From Bacillus sp. X1(2014) (GTDB taxonomy: Bacteria > Bacillota > Bacilli > Bacillales_B > DSM-18226): 64,000 nt of DNA. The notes under the pieces were generated by a model. The model was given only the letters and a program-made list of their open reading frames with translations. It was not told where the DNA came from and searched no databases. Each line of letters starts with the position of its first letter. The stretch's first letter is position 1. Position numbers and translations under genes: made by a program. The stretch lies in the NCBI RefSeq assembly GCF_007678255.1, contig NZ_VEED01000004.1, positions 1 through 64,000 on the forward strand, read 5' to 3'. This document shows, piece by piece, positions 16,309-25,776 of the stretch.

Positions 16309-17271
16309 TCAACTATCTTTTCCAAAGCTATCAAGCAAAGCACGAACTTCATCTGTTGATTTCGTGTTCATTAATTGATTTCTTAATTCAGCAGCTCCAG
16401 GGAATCCTTTGACATAAATTTTGAAAAAGCGATGAAGCCCTGTGATTGAACGTGGCAGTACTTCCGCATATTGATCTTGAAGATCAAGCTGTAGTCTTAA
16501 AAGATCAAGGTATTCTTTACTGCTATGCTCTCTTGGCTCTTTTTCAAAAGCAAAAGGATTTTTAAAAATACCTCGCCCGATCATAACACCATCAATACCA
16601 TATTGTTCAGCAAGCTGCAGACCAGTTTGACGGTCAGGAATATCTCCATTGATTGTTAGTAGCGTATTTGGTGCGACACGGTCACGTAATTTTTTAATTT
16701 CCGGAATCAGCTCCCAATGCGCATCCACTTGGCTCATTTCCTTTCTTGTCCGTAAATGAATAGAAAGGTTCGCAATATCCTGTTTTAAAATATGCGTTAG
16801 CCACTCCTCCCACTCCTCAACCTCCTTATAGCCAAGTCGTGTTTTCACGCTAACAGGCAGCCCGCCCGCTTTTGCAGCTTGAATAAGTTCAGCCGCAACG
16901 TCTGGACGCAGAATTAGGCCACTACCTTTCCCTCTCGATGCCACATTCGGTACAGGGCAGCCCATATTAATATCGATGCCTTTAAATCCTAGCTCTGCCA
17001 TGCCAATACTCATTTGTCGGAAATATTCGGGATTATCCCCCCAAATATGGGCCACCATTGGCTGTTCATCTTCTGTAAAAGTCAGACGGCCACGCACACT
17101 TTTCATGCCCTCTGGATGACAATAGCTATCCGAGTTTGTAAACTCTGTGAAAAATACATCCGGTCGACCGGCTTCACTTACTACGTGACGGAAAACAAGA
17201 TCTGTCACATCTTCCATTGGGGCAAGTACAAAAAATGGCCGTGGTAAATCACGCCAAAAATTATCTATCAT
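16309..17271 (-). CDS. tRNA-dihydrouridine synthase
   Basis: An FMN-dependent TIM-barrel enzyme that reduces uridines in tRNA D-loops. The N-terminal FMN segment is [13 protein letters not shown] (residues 17-29), the catalytic Cys lies in [18 protein letters not shown] (about residue 103), and phosphate binding is in INGDIPD and [12 protein letters not shown]. About 320 residues from the ATG at 17271, chosen because AGAGGA precedes it; a longer frame to 17313 lacks a ribosome site. The 'PMEDVTD' form and C-terminal region place it nearer DusC-like proteins than the usual Bacillus DusB next to the folate genes. Single gene. Confidence 0.9.
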   Translation of the reverse strand: MIDNFWRDLPRPFFVLAPMEDVTDLVFRHVVSEAGRPDVFFTEFTNSDSYCHPEGMKSVRGRLTFTEDEQPMVAHIWGDNPEYFRQMSIGMAELGFKGIDINMGCPVPNVASRGKGSGLILRPDVAAELIQAAKAGGLPVSVKTRLGYKEVEEWEEWLTHILKQDIANLSIHLRTRKEMSQVDAHWELIPEIKKLRDRVAPNTLLTINGDIPDRQTGLQLAEQYGIDGVMIGRGIFKNPFAFEKEPREHSSKEYLDLLRLQLDLQDQYAEVLPRSITGLHRFFKIYVKGFPGAAELRNQLMNTKSTDEVRALLDSFGKDS

Positions 17272-17538
17272 TTCAAACTCAAATCCTCTCACTATGGATA
17301 CAACTTTAAACAATCGTTAAAAAATTATAAAGTCAAATGTTCCACTTCTTTTACACTTATATCATGCTTAATCACTTATTATCAAACACAAGACATTTAT
17401 ACATTTATTATTTGTGAAAACTATTGTGAAAATCAGCAGTATTTATTTTAACTGAAATCGTTCCTGAATGGTATATTATAATAGAATTTATTATTGTATT
17501 TTGATTAAAGAGTTCTGTGGAAGTGAGGTAAATTTAAA

Positions 17539-18171
17539 TTGAATCGAGAAATTATTAATTTAGCTGTTGGAAAACCAAAGGAATATAATTGGAACAATAA
17601 AAGGGAGCTTTCCGCAATAGGAAAATCATCTGTCCAAGCTCTTGAGTTAAAAAAAGCTGGTTTTGTTGGTGATGATGTTGCAAACCACAAGTTTCACGGG
17701 GGTCCAGACCGTGCAGTATGTTTGTATCCATTTGAGCACTACTCCTATTGGGAGGAGATATTTCAAAAAAAGCTTATTCTACCTGCTTTCGGGGAAAATA
17801 TAACAGCCACAGGTATGGTGGAAGAGCAGGTTTGCATTGGTGATATATATAAAATAGGTGATACAGTTGTTCAAGTAACACAAGGAAGAGTACCTTGTGC
17901 AACTATCTCCAATTATAATCAGGAAAATCAATTATTAATAAAAGTCGTTGAAACGACGCTGACTGGGTACTTTTTTCGCGTATTAGAAGAAGGGACTATT
18001 ACATTAGATTCGCAAATAAGTCTGGTGGAAAAACACTCACAAGAAATATCCGTTTCTTTTGCTACACAAATTCTTTTTCATCAAAAACAAGATAAAACAT
18101 CCATTGAAAAAATATTGACAGTTGATGCTCTTGCAGAGGACTGGAGAAATAGATTTTTAAAATTGTTATGA
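17539..18171 (+). CDS. MOSC domain protein, YiiM/YflK-like
   Basis: This 210-residue protein has a MOSC domain, the fold of the molybdenum cofactor sulfurase C-terminus. HKFHGGPDRAVCLYPFEHY (about residue 51) and the Cys of GRVPCATIS (about residue 120) are the conserved features; the C-terminal helices complete the YiiM type. Relatives reduce N-hydroxylated bases using molybdenum cofactor. The TTG start follows GTGAGGTAAATTTAAA. A terminator at 18209 closes the unit. It is notable that the window also carries a molybdenum hydroxylase operon at 54-59 kb. Confidence 0.88.
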   Translation: MNREIINLAVGKPKEYNWNNKRELSAIGKSSVQALELKKAGFVGDDVANHKFHGGPDRAVCLYPFEHYSYWEEIFQKKLILPAFGENITATGMVEEQVCIGDIYKIGDTVVQVTQGRVPCATISNYNQENQLLIKVVETTLTGYFFRVLEEGTITLDSQISLVEKHSQEISVSFATQILFHQKQDKTSIEKILTVDALAEDWRNRFLKLL

Positions 18172-18208
18172 TTCTATTGTAGTGTTTTCCAAAACGGTGG
18201 AAAATGCT

Positions 18209-18237
18209 AAAACCTAGCCTAAAAAGCTAGGTTTTTT
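18209..18237 (+). terminator. Rho-independent terminator
   Basis: AAACCTAGC, loop, GCTAGGTTTTTT directly after the MOSC gene. Confidence 0.85.
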
Positions 18238-18243
18238 ATGTAT

Positions 18244-18275
18244 ATCACCTGCCCGTAAGATCAACAAGAAAAGAA
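18244..18275 (+). repeat. Dispersed repeat, left-end scrap
   Basis: ATCACCTGCCCGTAAGATC followed by AACAAGAAAAG matches the left third of the element. A shorter scrap, AAACTGCCC, is at 18853. Confidence 0.45.
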
Positions 18276-18287
18276 AGACAATGAAAA

Positions 18288-18815
18288 TTATTTTTTCATA
18301 TAATGAAGCATAGCCAGTTGACCTAATTTTTCTACTTTCGTTAATGTGTACCTTTGAGTAATATCATCTCCTGTATATAGGGAAATGCCTTTCCCTAAAA
18401 TAATAGGTGCGATGGCTAATTGGATTTCATCAATTAAATTATCTTTAAAAAATTCACGAGCTACCTTTCCTCCGCCAATTAACCATATGTCTTTACCAGG
18501 TTTTTGTTTTAGATTTTTAATAAACGTCTTGGCCTCTTCATCAATAAAGGTAGCGTATTCATCTGATCCACTTACAGATTTGGAAAATACATAATTCTTA
18601 TAATCGCTATAAGGGTAGTCCATATCAAATCCACGAACGACATCATAGGTTCCTTTTCCCATAACTACAGTGTCTATTCTTTCAAGGAGTGAATTGTAGC
18701 CAGAATCTCCTTCTACTTCTGTTGTTTCTAACCATTCTAATGTACCATCCTCATTTGCAATATATCCATCAATTGAAGTACCTATGTATAAAATAATGTT
18801 ACGCTGTTTTTCCAC
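18288..18815 (-). CDS. Dihydrofolate reductase-fold protein (RibD C-terminal type)
   Basis: A 175-residue protein with the RibD C-terminal/DHFR-like fold. LYIGTSIDGYIANEDGTLEW opens the domain, VVMGKGTYD (about residue 50) and IWLIGGGKVAREF (about residue 113) are the NADPH-binding signatures, and IAPIILGKG follows. In Bacillus such proteins (YyaP/YwjB type) are stand-alone and of uncertain substrate; they are unlikely to be true DHFRs. The ATG has GGGAGATTCACG upstream. Single gene. Confidence 0.88.
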   Translation of the reverse strand: MEKQRNIILYIGTSIDGYIANEDGTLEWLETTEVEGDSGYNSLLERIDTVVMGKGTYDVVRGFDMDYPYSDYKNYVFSKSVSGSDEYATFIDEEAKTFIKNLKQKPGKDIWLIGGGKVAREFFKDNLIDEIQLAIAPIILGKGISLYTGDDITQRYTLTKVEKLGQLAMLHYMKK

Positions 18816-18946
18816 GTGAATCTCCCTTCCTTTGTTTGATTTTTAATTAAGTAAACTGCCCTTTTCCTTTAAAAAAGAATTTTTACAAAATACTCCTGAC
18901 ATTTAAAAGGAAGGATTTTGTTAATTAAAATCCTTCCTTCACATCG

Positions 18947-20067
18947 TTATTGTTGGAATACCTTTCTAACAAACAGTTGTTTATTTTTATAAACAATTGT
19001 ACTTACCAATGCAAGCATTGCTCCAGAAAAAATGAATACAATTCTTACCCCAAACAAGTCTGCTAATAACCCCATTACCAAAGAACCAGCCCCAAACATC
19101 CCCGTTCCAATCGCACTTAATGAGGTATATACAGTGGACAACTGCTCTTTGGTAACACTAGTTTGAATGACCGTTTGTTGAGGAATGTATTTGATTTGCC
19201 CAAATAGCCCCATAAAGAGCGATAGACATAAGGCCATGAGCGGATTACTATTTAGGCTAAAAAATATGGTAACTAAGAAACCAGTGAATGAACCCACAAA
19301 AATAAAAGTACCGAGTTTCCTTTCCACAAAGGAGGAAAATCTAATACAGTAAATGCTACCTATAATTAAACCTATAAAGAAAGCCCCATTGATAAATCCC
19401 CACCATTTTTGATCAACGTGTAGAGCATCGTTGACGAAAACATATAAAATCGCCGCAATCCATACCGTCCCTGCAATGGTTTCTAAAGTGATTATCAAAG
19501 CAATTCTTTTCAACACAGGCGTATTTGATAAAGTTTTCCATCCCTCTTTAAGTTGTTCTAATTTCCCTTTTTGCTCCGATGACGTATGACTTACAGTTTC
19601 TAATAAACTTAGCAAAACACTTGATATTACGAACAAACATCCAATGATCCAAATGAGTTGTTGCGGACTTAATACTATTAAAAACAGACTGCCCACGAAC
19701 CACATTACTGCTTGGGATTTGCACAACCGTCAAGAAGCGCAATCAATCCAATTATTAAAAAGATTAGATAATAATTAGATGCTGTAATCCCAACTATCAT
19801 CAAACCCAAAATAACAAGCAAAATGGTCTTTCCAATTTGTGACCAAGCCATTAACCATTTTAAATTCACTTTTCCAACTAAAAGAGGAGTTAACATGCTG
19901 GAAACAAACATAGATGAAGTAATCGTAAATGGAACGAATGATGATACTGTTGCAGAATCTGTTAGGTTAAATATCACACTAATAACACTGACAATATATA
20001 GGACATCGCCCATATTTGCAAACGACTGACCCAACAGTAACAAGGCAAAATTTTTATTAAATTTCAT
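18947..20067 (-). pseudogene. MFS transporter with internal deletion
   Basis: Two frames give the two ends of one MFS protein. The N-terminal 118 residues start MKFNKNFALLLLGQSFANMG and run to LLDGCANP, where the frame hits a stop at 19706. The second frame continues from SQAVMWFVGSLFLIVLSPQQ to residue 259 and a normal C-terminus. In related transporters about 40-50 residues separate these segments (end of helix 4 to helix 5), so a deletion of roughly 140 bases with loss of frame is likely. The product would be non-functional. The ATG and leader look intact. It is therefore a recent loss. Confidence 0.8.
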
Positions 20068-20256
20068 TCTACATCCCCATTATTTTAAATTAGTTTAGAA
20101 TATTGGGGGATCTTAGATCGGATTGTTCATTTAATGCCTATCTCCTTTCAAAATCGGATAAACCTGGGGGATGTAGATTTATCTTAAAATTTATATATAA
20201 TAATATGTAAAGAATTACATAATCAAACCTTATCATAGGCAGAAAGGAGATTCTAA

Positions 20257-20889
20257 ATGGAAAACTTTTATATGTTTGTCCTTATGTGTATTTTTTTTAT
20301 CATTTTACCCGGTCCCGATACTGCAATTACTACAAAAAATACTATCATCGCTGGGAAAGCCGGAGGTCTTAGAACACTTTTAGGTATTTGTTGTGCCCTT
20401 CTTATCCATACTTCTGCAGCTGTATTAGGACTTTCAGCCATCATTATGAAATCAGCATTATTATTCTCTGTCTTTAAATATGTGGGGGCTGCTTACCTAA
20501 TTTATATGGGTGTAAAGACACTATGGTCTTTAAAGAACAAGGAAATAGCAGCAAGCGTTGAAATGAATACAAAACGCAAGTTTGCAAGCACCTCTTGTTT
20601 TAAACAAGGGTTCCTTACAAACCTCCTCAATCCCAAAATTGCCGTTCTATTCTTAACCTTTTTTCCTCAATTTGTTGACCATGGAAACACTTCTTTTTTA
20701 CCGTTTGTGATCATGGGTATCACTTATACTGTAATGACTGTCATATGGTCAGTACTTTATGTCTATTTAATTAATCATATTAGTGCTTTTATGAAAAAAC
20801 CTAAAACACAAAATATTATTGAAGGACTCACGGGGACAATACTAATAGGTTTTGGTATAAGACTATTTCTTGAAAAAGCTCATAATTAG
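20257..20889 (+). CDS. LysE/RhtB-family amino acid exporter
   Basis: A 210-residue inner membrane protein with six hydrophobic helices. The family signature is near the start (IILPGPDTAITTKNTIIAGK, residues 16-35) and again in QGFLTNLLNPKIAVLFLTFF (about residue 115). Relatives export threonine, homoserine, lysine or other amino acids. The ATG follows AAAGGAGATTCTAA. It is a single gene with its own terminator at 20911. The exact amino acid cannot be predicted. Confidence 0.9.
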   Translation: MENFYMFVLMCIFFIILPGPDTAITTKNTIIAGKAGGLRTLLGICCALLIHTSAAVLGLSAIIMKSALLFSVFKYVGAAYLIYMGVKTLWSLKNKEIAASVEMNTKRKFASTSCFKQGFLTNLLNPKIAVLFLTFFPQFVDHGNTSFLPFVIMGITYTVMTVIWSVLYVYLINHISAFMKKPKTQNIIEGLTGTILIGFGIRLFLEKAHN

Positions 20890-20910
20890 GTAATTCTAAT
20901 GTATTTGATT

Positions 20911-20947
20911 AGACCCTTGATTTTCTTAAATCGAAGGGTCTTTTTTT
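20911..20947 (+). terminator. Rho-independent terminator
   Basis: AGACCCTTGATTT pairs with AATCGAAGGGTCT and is followed by seven T. It closes the LysE gene. Confidence 0.85.
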
Positions 20948-21010
20948 CGAAATCATTTTAGAAGCCATTATCATAAAGAATTTATAGGATTACGCCTGAA
21001 AAATCCCCTT

Positions 21011-21946
21011 TTAATACTTCTTTTTCAAGCTGATTTTTACATAGGAAGGATGCTGGGGCCTAGGTTTAGGATTTGAATGAAAAAATATTTTTTGTTTGTT
21101 TTTAGATGTGGAATTTGCTAAAAATACACCAACTAAAATGAACAATGCACCCAAATATTCTTGAATCATGATAATCTCATGTAAAAAGATTAAAGCAAAT
21201 ATTGCTGTAAAAACGGGTTCTAGTGAAAAAAGAAAACCTACGCTTTCAGGTGTGGTGTACTTCTGAGCAATTGGCTGCATGACAAAACCATAGGCAGAGC
21301 AAATTAACGCTAAACCAAGTATAGCCATCCAATCAACCATGCCATGTGGTAAAACTGGTGTTTCAAAGATGAAAGTTCCTATAGTTGCATACAGAGCAGC
21401 AAATCCTAATTGAAAAATAGCTAGATGCAAGGCATCTACTTGTTTTACAAAGTGGTTTGTTACGATAATATGGAAGGCATAAAGTAATGCAGCTACAAGG
21501 CAGTATATTGAGCCAATTGAAGTAGAGAAATCATCCTTGATAGTAAGTAAACCTAACCCAACTGATACAATCATAATTCCATTCATAATTTTTTTACTGG
21601 GCAGTTTTCGTGTAATAAATATTTGTAACACTGGTACTAAGATAACTGTTGTACTAGTCAAAAAACCAGCAGTAGATGCAGTAGTATATTTCACTCCATA
21701 CACCAACCCAATAAAAATACCAAATAGTAAAGCTCCCATTATAGCACTGTACATCAATGCTTTAGCACTTACCCTAATGATCTTTTTGTAAAATAATGCT
21801 GCCATAATGATAAATGCAATTCCACATCGTAAAGCGACAATCGTTAAGGGAGGGATGGAATCAACCCCAAGTTTCATAAATATATATGATGTTCCCCAAG
21901 CCATAGAAACAGTAGCTAAAAGCAAGTTTGCTTGTTTTTGTGTCAT
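21011..21946 (-). CDS. EamA/DMT-family transporter
   Basis: A 311-residue membrane protein with ten hydrophobic helices arranged as two five-helix EamA repeats (about residues 8-138 and 150-285), and a basic, Pro-rich cytoplasmic tail. It belongs to the drug/metabolite transporter superfamily and probably exports a metabolite. It diverges from a LysR gene at 22076 with 129 bases between, so it is the probable target of this regulator. The ATG has a GGGCTGAAAATT leader, which is a weak ribosome site. Confidence 0.9.
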   Translation of the reverse strand: MTQKQANLLLATVSMAWGTSYIFMKLGVDSIPPLTIVALRCGIAFIIMAALFYKKIIRVSAKALMYSAIMGALLFGIFIGLVYGVKYTTASTAGFLTSTTVILVPVLQIFITRKLPSKKIMNGIMIVSVGLGLLTIKDDFSTSIGSIYCLVAALLYAFHIIVTNHFVKQVDALHLAIFQLGFAALYATIGTFIFETPVLPHGMVDWMAILGLALICSAYGFVMQPIAQKYTTPESVGFLFSLEPVFTAIFALIFLHEIIMIQEYLGALFILVGVFLANSTSKNKQKIFFHSNPKPRPQHPSYVKISLKKKY

Positions 21947-22075
21947 AATTTTCAGCCCTACCCTTTCATCCTTTTATCTAAATATTGAATAAATGGTATC
22001 ACCTTCATTTGCATTAGTAAAACGAATATTTATAATAGATATATAAGATATTCTAATACAAAGGAGAACGTCAGG

Positions 22076-22951
22076 ATGAATGCGTATTATGCTTTTATCA
22101 AAGCGATAGAAACAGGGAGTTTTACCAAAGCAGCTGAAGAACTTGGCTATACTCAATCAGCGATTAGCCAAATGGTGCAGTCATTAGAGGAAGAACTTTC
22201 TACTACTCTTATTTTACGCTCTCGTACAGGTATCACACTAACACCAGATGGCGAGGAATTTTTGCCATTTATTAAGAATATATGTAATTCTCATAGAGAA
22301 CTGCTAGAGAAACAAAAAGAGATGGAAGGTCTCGAAAGTGGGCTAATTCGAATTGGCACCTTCTCTAGTGTTTCATGTAATTGGCTGCCAGGACTGATGA
22401 AAGATTTTAAGGAACAGTACCCAAGTGTTCACTTTGAATTGCATCAAGGTGAATATACAAGTATCTCCAATTGGATTAAAGAAGGTACCGTAGACTTCGG
22501 TTTTGTGAATCCAGAGGCTGTAACAAAGCTTACGACTATTCCTTTGCAAAAAGATGAAATGCTAGCCGTATTGCCGAAAGAACATCCTTTATCAACGCAC
22601 AATATAGTCTCGCTGAAAGATTTAACGAAAGAACCTTATATTCTTTTAGATGAAGGTGGACTAAGTGAACCATTGACAGTTTTTAAACAAAACAAATTCG
22701 AACCTAATATACAATTCCGGGTTTATGATGATTATGCGATTATGTCCATGATTGAAAAAGGTCTTGGCATTTCAGTTTTACCGAAACTTGTCTTAAGTAG
22801 ATGTCCGTATAATATTGAAATGAAAGCAATCTCACCATCAATTTCTCGTACGATTAGTTTGGCTTACAAGGATAAAAAGGTATTGCCGATAGCGAGTAGA
22901 TATTTTATTGACTATATCATCGAGAGATATGGTCATGGTATAAGAAATTAA
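22076..22951 (+). CDS. LysR-family transcriptional regulator
   Basis: The 291-residue protein begins directly with the LysR helix-turn-helix (GSFTKAAEELGYTQSAISQM, residues 13-32) and carries a type 2 periplasmic-binding-like effector domain (88-290). The ATG follows AAAGGAGAACGTCAGG. It diverges from the EamA transporter and most likely controls it. The sequence resembles Bacillus LysR proteins that respond to small metabolites, but the ligand is not known. Confidence 0.92.
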   Translation: MNAYYAFIKAIETGSFTKAAEELGYTQSAISQMVQSLEEELSTTLILRSRTGITLTPDGEEFLPFIKNICNSHRELLEKQKEMEGLESGLIRIGTFSSVSCNWLPGLMKDFKEQYPSVHFELHQGEYTSISNWIKEGTVDFGFVNPEAVTKLTTIPLQKDEMLAVLPKEHPLSTHNIVSLKDLTKEPYILLDEGGLSEPLTVFKQNKFEPNIQFRVYDDYAIMSMIEKGLGISVLPKLVLSRCPYNIEMKAISPSISRTISLAYKDKKVLPIASRYFIDYIIERYGHGIRN

Positions 22952-23008
22952 ATTAAACATTAGTTGTTAGAAAAATTTCATATTGAAATACCCGCTTATT
23001 TTATGAAG

Positions 23009-23042
23009 GAAAAAAATGCGTCTCCACAGATTGTAGAAACGC
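23009..23042 (-). terminator. Terminator of the MBL-fold gene
   Basis: On the - strand GCGTTTC, loop, GAGACGC is followed by ATTTTTTT. It lies about 90 bases past the stop of the MBL-fold hydrolase. Confidence 0.7.
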
Positions 23043-23134
23043 ACCAATTATTTTAAGTACAATTATTTACATTCCTACTAACTATGAAACAGGCAGCTTT
23101 TACCCACTACTCCTCATTTGAAATTGTTGCGATT

Positions 23135-24301
23135 TTACATTTCCCACCATGATACAACAGGAGTAGCTAACGATTCTATTATAGGAACGGTTTCACCGAT
23201 TTTAGGAGCGATGAGATTCACATCATTTTTCTTTGCCTCTTTTAGCGCTCGTTCTATAGGTTCTGACCATCCATGATTCGCAAGGGTAAAGGCTCCCCAA
23301 TGCATTAACATCATATTCTTTCCTTTTACATCTAAATTAGCCTGTACAGATTCTTCCGGAAACATATGAGCCCAAGCCCAACGTCTATCATATTGACCGC
23401 CTTCAATTAAGGCGATATCGAAAGGTCCGTATTTTTCTCCAATTTCCTCAAAATGTGCATCATAGCCCCCATCTCCACTGGTATAGAAACGGGTCTGTTT
23501 TCCAACAATAACCCAACCACCCCAAAGGGTTGAATTTCGATTAAAAATCCCCCTTCCAGAAAAATGCTTGGATGGAGTCAACGCAATGTTTAAACCTTGA
23601 AATGAGGTCTCCTCCCACCAGTTGAGTTCTGTAATTTTTTCTTTTTCGACACCCCATCGGATCAAATGATTACTGACACCGAAAGGAACAAAGAAATGGC
23701 CAACCTTGCTCTTTAGTTTCCGGATTGATGGATAATCTAAGTGATCATAATGATCATGAGTTATAAAGACAGTATCAATTGGCGGCATATCTTCAATAAT
23801 ATACAACATATCCTTACTGTAGCGAGTAGGTCCTACAAAGGAAACGGGTGAAGCGATTGGGCCTAGCATCGGGTCTATGAGTATCTTTTTATTATCGATG
23901 CTAAGTAAAAAAGCAGAATGCCCAAACCAAGTTAGACTATCTTCCTTATTATTAATTTTGTTCCAGTCAATCTCGGAAACAGGAATTTCAACAGGTCTAC
24001 GGTCTTTACCACTTGAATTAGAGTTCTTAAACGTGGAGGTAATAGAGGATTTTGTTGGTGACTGGTAGACAAATTTCCCGTTCACATAATTATCAAATGT
24101 TTTATAGATCTCTTTCTGTTCGTTACTCGGGTTTCTCCCGAATACTGGATGCAAGTTAATAAACAATGAAATGACAGCTCCTAATAAAACTATAGTAACC
24201 AATAAAAAAATCATTATTTTTTTTATTATTCTGTACTTACCTTTTGGTGCAATACCTCCGGTAATTTTTTGTGAGGCAGGAAGTTTTTTTAAATTTAAAA
24301 T
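23135..24301 (-). CDS. MBL-fold hydrolase, NAPE-PLD/UlaG-like, membrane-anchored
   Basis: The protein is a metallo-beta-lactamase-fold hydrolase. The metal motif HDHYDHLD (about residue 150 from the inner ATG), the WFGHSAFLL segment before it, and later TSGDGGYD and MLMHWGAF histidine/aspartate sites match the NAPE-phospholipase D/UlaG-like branch. An N-terminal hydrophobic helix anchors it. The ATG at 24214 falls inside that helix and has no ribosome site. In frame upstream, 29 more codons (including LKKLPASQKITGGIAPKGKY) lead to an ATT at 24301 placed eight bases after AGGAGGG, which I take as the start. The product is then 388 residues. Substrate unknown. Confidence 0.8.
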   Translation of the reverse strand: MLNLKKLPASQKITGGIAPKGKYRIIKKIMIFLLVTIVLLGAVISLFINLHPVFGRNPSNEQKEIYKTFDNYVNGKFVYQSPTKSSITSTFKNSNSSGKDRRPVEIPVSEIDWNKINNKEDSLTWFGHSAFLLSIDNKKILIDPMLGPIASPVSFVGPTRYSKDMLYIIEDMPPIDTVFITHDHYDHLDYPSIRKLKSKVGHFFVPFGVSNHLIRWGVEKEKITELNWWEETSFQGLNIALTPSKHFSGRGIFNRNSTLWGGWVIVGKQTRFYTSGDGGYDAHFEEIGEKYGPFDIALIEGGQYDRRWAWAHMFPEESVQANLDVKGKNMMLMHWGAFTLANHGWSEPIERALKEAKKNDVNLIAPKIGETVPIIESLATPVVSWWEM

Positions 24302-24308
24302 ACTAAAT

Positions 24309-24315
24309 CCCTCCT
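24309..24315 (-). promoter_or_regulatory. Ribosome binding site deciding an ATT start
   Basis: AGGAGGG on the - strand, then eight bases, then ATT at 24301-24299, in frame with the MBL-fold gene. No ATG, GTG or TTG lies between it and the inner ATG at 24214. Confidence 0.6.
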
Positions 24316-24398
24316 ATCGATGATTGGGATCTCCTAGTTTGCTATTATTGGAAATTTTCCATAAGTACAGTATAAGTTAAAATTTAAGCTAAATATAT

Positions 24399-24438
24399 AA
24401 AAGGATGTCCAAAAAGCTAGACTTTTTGGACATCCTTT
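24399..24438. terminator. Strong hairpin terminator
   Basis: A 17-bp perfect stem (AAAGGATGTCCAAAAAG and its complement) around CTAGA lies just past the stop of the alcohol dehydrogenase gene. Confidence 0.85.
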
Positions 24439-24450
24439 CATTTACACAAC

Positions 24451-25491
24451 TTACATTGTACTAATGTCAATTACAAATCGATACTTCACATCTGAAGCTA
24501 ATACGCGGTTGTAAGCTTCGTCAATTTGGTCTGCGGAAATTACTTCAATCGTAGGAACAATGTTATGTTTTGCACAGAACTCCAACATTTCCTGAGTCTC
24601 ACGGATGCCTCCAATCATTGAACCTGCAAATGAACGGCGATGACCGATGAGTGAGAATACATTGACTGGCAATGGTTCCCCAGGAGCACCGACATTAACC
24701 AACGTGCCGTCAAGAGTGAGTAGTGCGAAATAAGCATTAATATCGATTTTTGCACTTACCGTGTTAATAATTAAGTCAAAGGTTCCGGCAAGTTTCTCGA
24801 ATGTTTCTGGGTCACTTGTGGCATAGTAGTTAGCTGCGCCGAATTGCAAGCCATCTTCCATTTTCTTTAATGATTGAGACAGAACGGTAACCTCAGCACC
24901 CATGGCATGTGCAATTTTGACTGCCATATGACCAAGACCACCCATTCCTACGACCGCTACTTTCTTACCTGGTCCAGCTCCCCAATGGTTTAGCGGTGAA
25001 AATGTCGTAATACCAGCACAAAGTAATGGTGCGGCAGCGTCAAGCCCAATGCTATCAGGAATTCTGACTACGAAGTCTTCAGTGACGACTATGTGTGTAG
25101 AATACCCTCCTTGCGTAGGCTCGCCGTACTTGTCAACACCAGCGTATGTAGGGACATTTCCGTTCAGACAGTATTGTTCTTCTCCTTTACGGCAGTTCTC
25201 GCAATCGCCACAAGAGTCAACCATACATCCGACCCCTACCCGATCACCAACCTTGTACTTTGTGACCTCTGTTCCAACTTCTGTGACAATTCCAGCAATC
25301 TCATGTCCAGGTACGAGGGGATAGTTCACGGGACCCCATTCGCCGTGAGCAGTATGGATGTCAGAATGGCATATCCCAGCATATTTAATTTCAATCAGAA
25401 CATCACGGGAATCAAGATCGCGTCTTTTAATTTCAGCCGCTCGAAACGGTTTGTCAGGACCATCGACAGCTCGTGCTTTAGCAGTAATCAT
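24451..25491 (-). CDS. Zinc-dependent alcohol dehydrogenase, AdhA-like
   Basis: A 346-residue MDR-type dehydrogenase. The catalytic zinc ligands are in [16 protein letters not shown] (Cys about residue 38) and GHE; the structural zinc site is [15 protein letters not shown] (about residues 93-107); the NAD(P) loop is [15 protein letters not shown]. The layout is the cinnamyl-alcohol/aldehyde reductase type, like B. subtilis AdhA, which is induced by formaldehyde or methylglyoxal. The ATG at 25491 follows TTGGAGGTTTT. Its promoter carries a MerR operator with a 19-base spacer (25607-25637), and the MerR gene lies divergently beside it. Confidence 0.93.
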   Translation of the reverse strand: MITAKARAVDGPDKPFRAAEIKRRDLDSRDVLIEIKYAGICHSDIHTAHGEWGPVNYPLVPGHEIAGIVTEVGTEVTKYKVGDRVGVGCMVDSCGDCENCRKGEEQYCLNGNVPTYAGVDKYGEPTQGGYSTHIVVTEDFVVRIPDSIGLDAAAPLLCAGITTFSPLNHWGAGPGKKVAVVGMGGLGHMAVKIAHAMGAEVTVLSQSLKKMEDGLQFGAANYYATSDPETFEKLAGTFDLIINTVSAKIDINAYFALLTLDGTLVNVGAPGEPLPVNVFSLIGHRRSFAGSMIGGIRETQEMLEFCAKHNIVPTIEVISADQIDEAYNRVLASDVKYRFVIDISTM

Positions 25492-25606
25492 TAATAAAAC
25501 CTCCAATAATTTATACTTTTTAAGAGAATATGTTTCTATCAGGTAATCTTGCAGATTCTAATTCCCCATCAATCATATTTACCCTACTTTTCTCTCTTGC
25601 AGAACA

Positions 25607-25637
25607 ATCTTAATCCTTAGAGTTAACTCTAGGTCAA
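25607..25637 (-). promoter_or_regulatory. MerR-type promoter of the alcohol dehydrogenase
   Basis: On the - strand TTGACC (-35) and TAAGAT (-10) are separated by exactly 19 bases. The spacer starts with the palindrome TAGAGTTAACTCTA (25618-25631). A long 19-base spacer with a central dyad is the hallmark of MerR activation. Confidence 0.8.
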
Positions 25638-25695
25638 GTAATTTAGTGAATAAAGTTTTGAACTTTTAATTTCCCTTTTTATGTTTACATGATCT

Positions 25696-25724
25696 TTGAC
25701 ATTAAGCATTCAGCATGATAAAAT
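25696..25724 (+). promoter_or_regulatory. Promoter of the merR gene
   Basis: TTGACA, 17 bases, TAAAAT: a near-consensus sigma-A promoter 53 bases upstream of the merR start. Confidence 0.75.
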
Positions 25725-25735
25725 TCTCCACACCA

Positions 25736-25749
25736 TAGAGTTAACTCGA
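25736..25749 (+). promoter_or_regulatory. Third MerR operator, downstream of its own promoter
   Basis: TAGAGTTAACTCGA differs by one base from the operator at 25618. It starts 11 bases after the -10, so binding there would block rather than activate transcription. Confidence 0.65.
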
Positions 25750-25776
25750 AGTCTACATCAAAAAGATGGGGGATAA

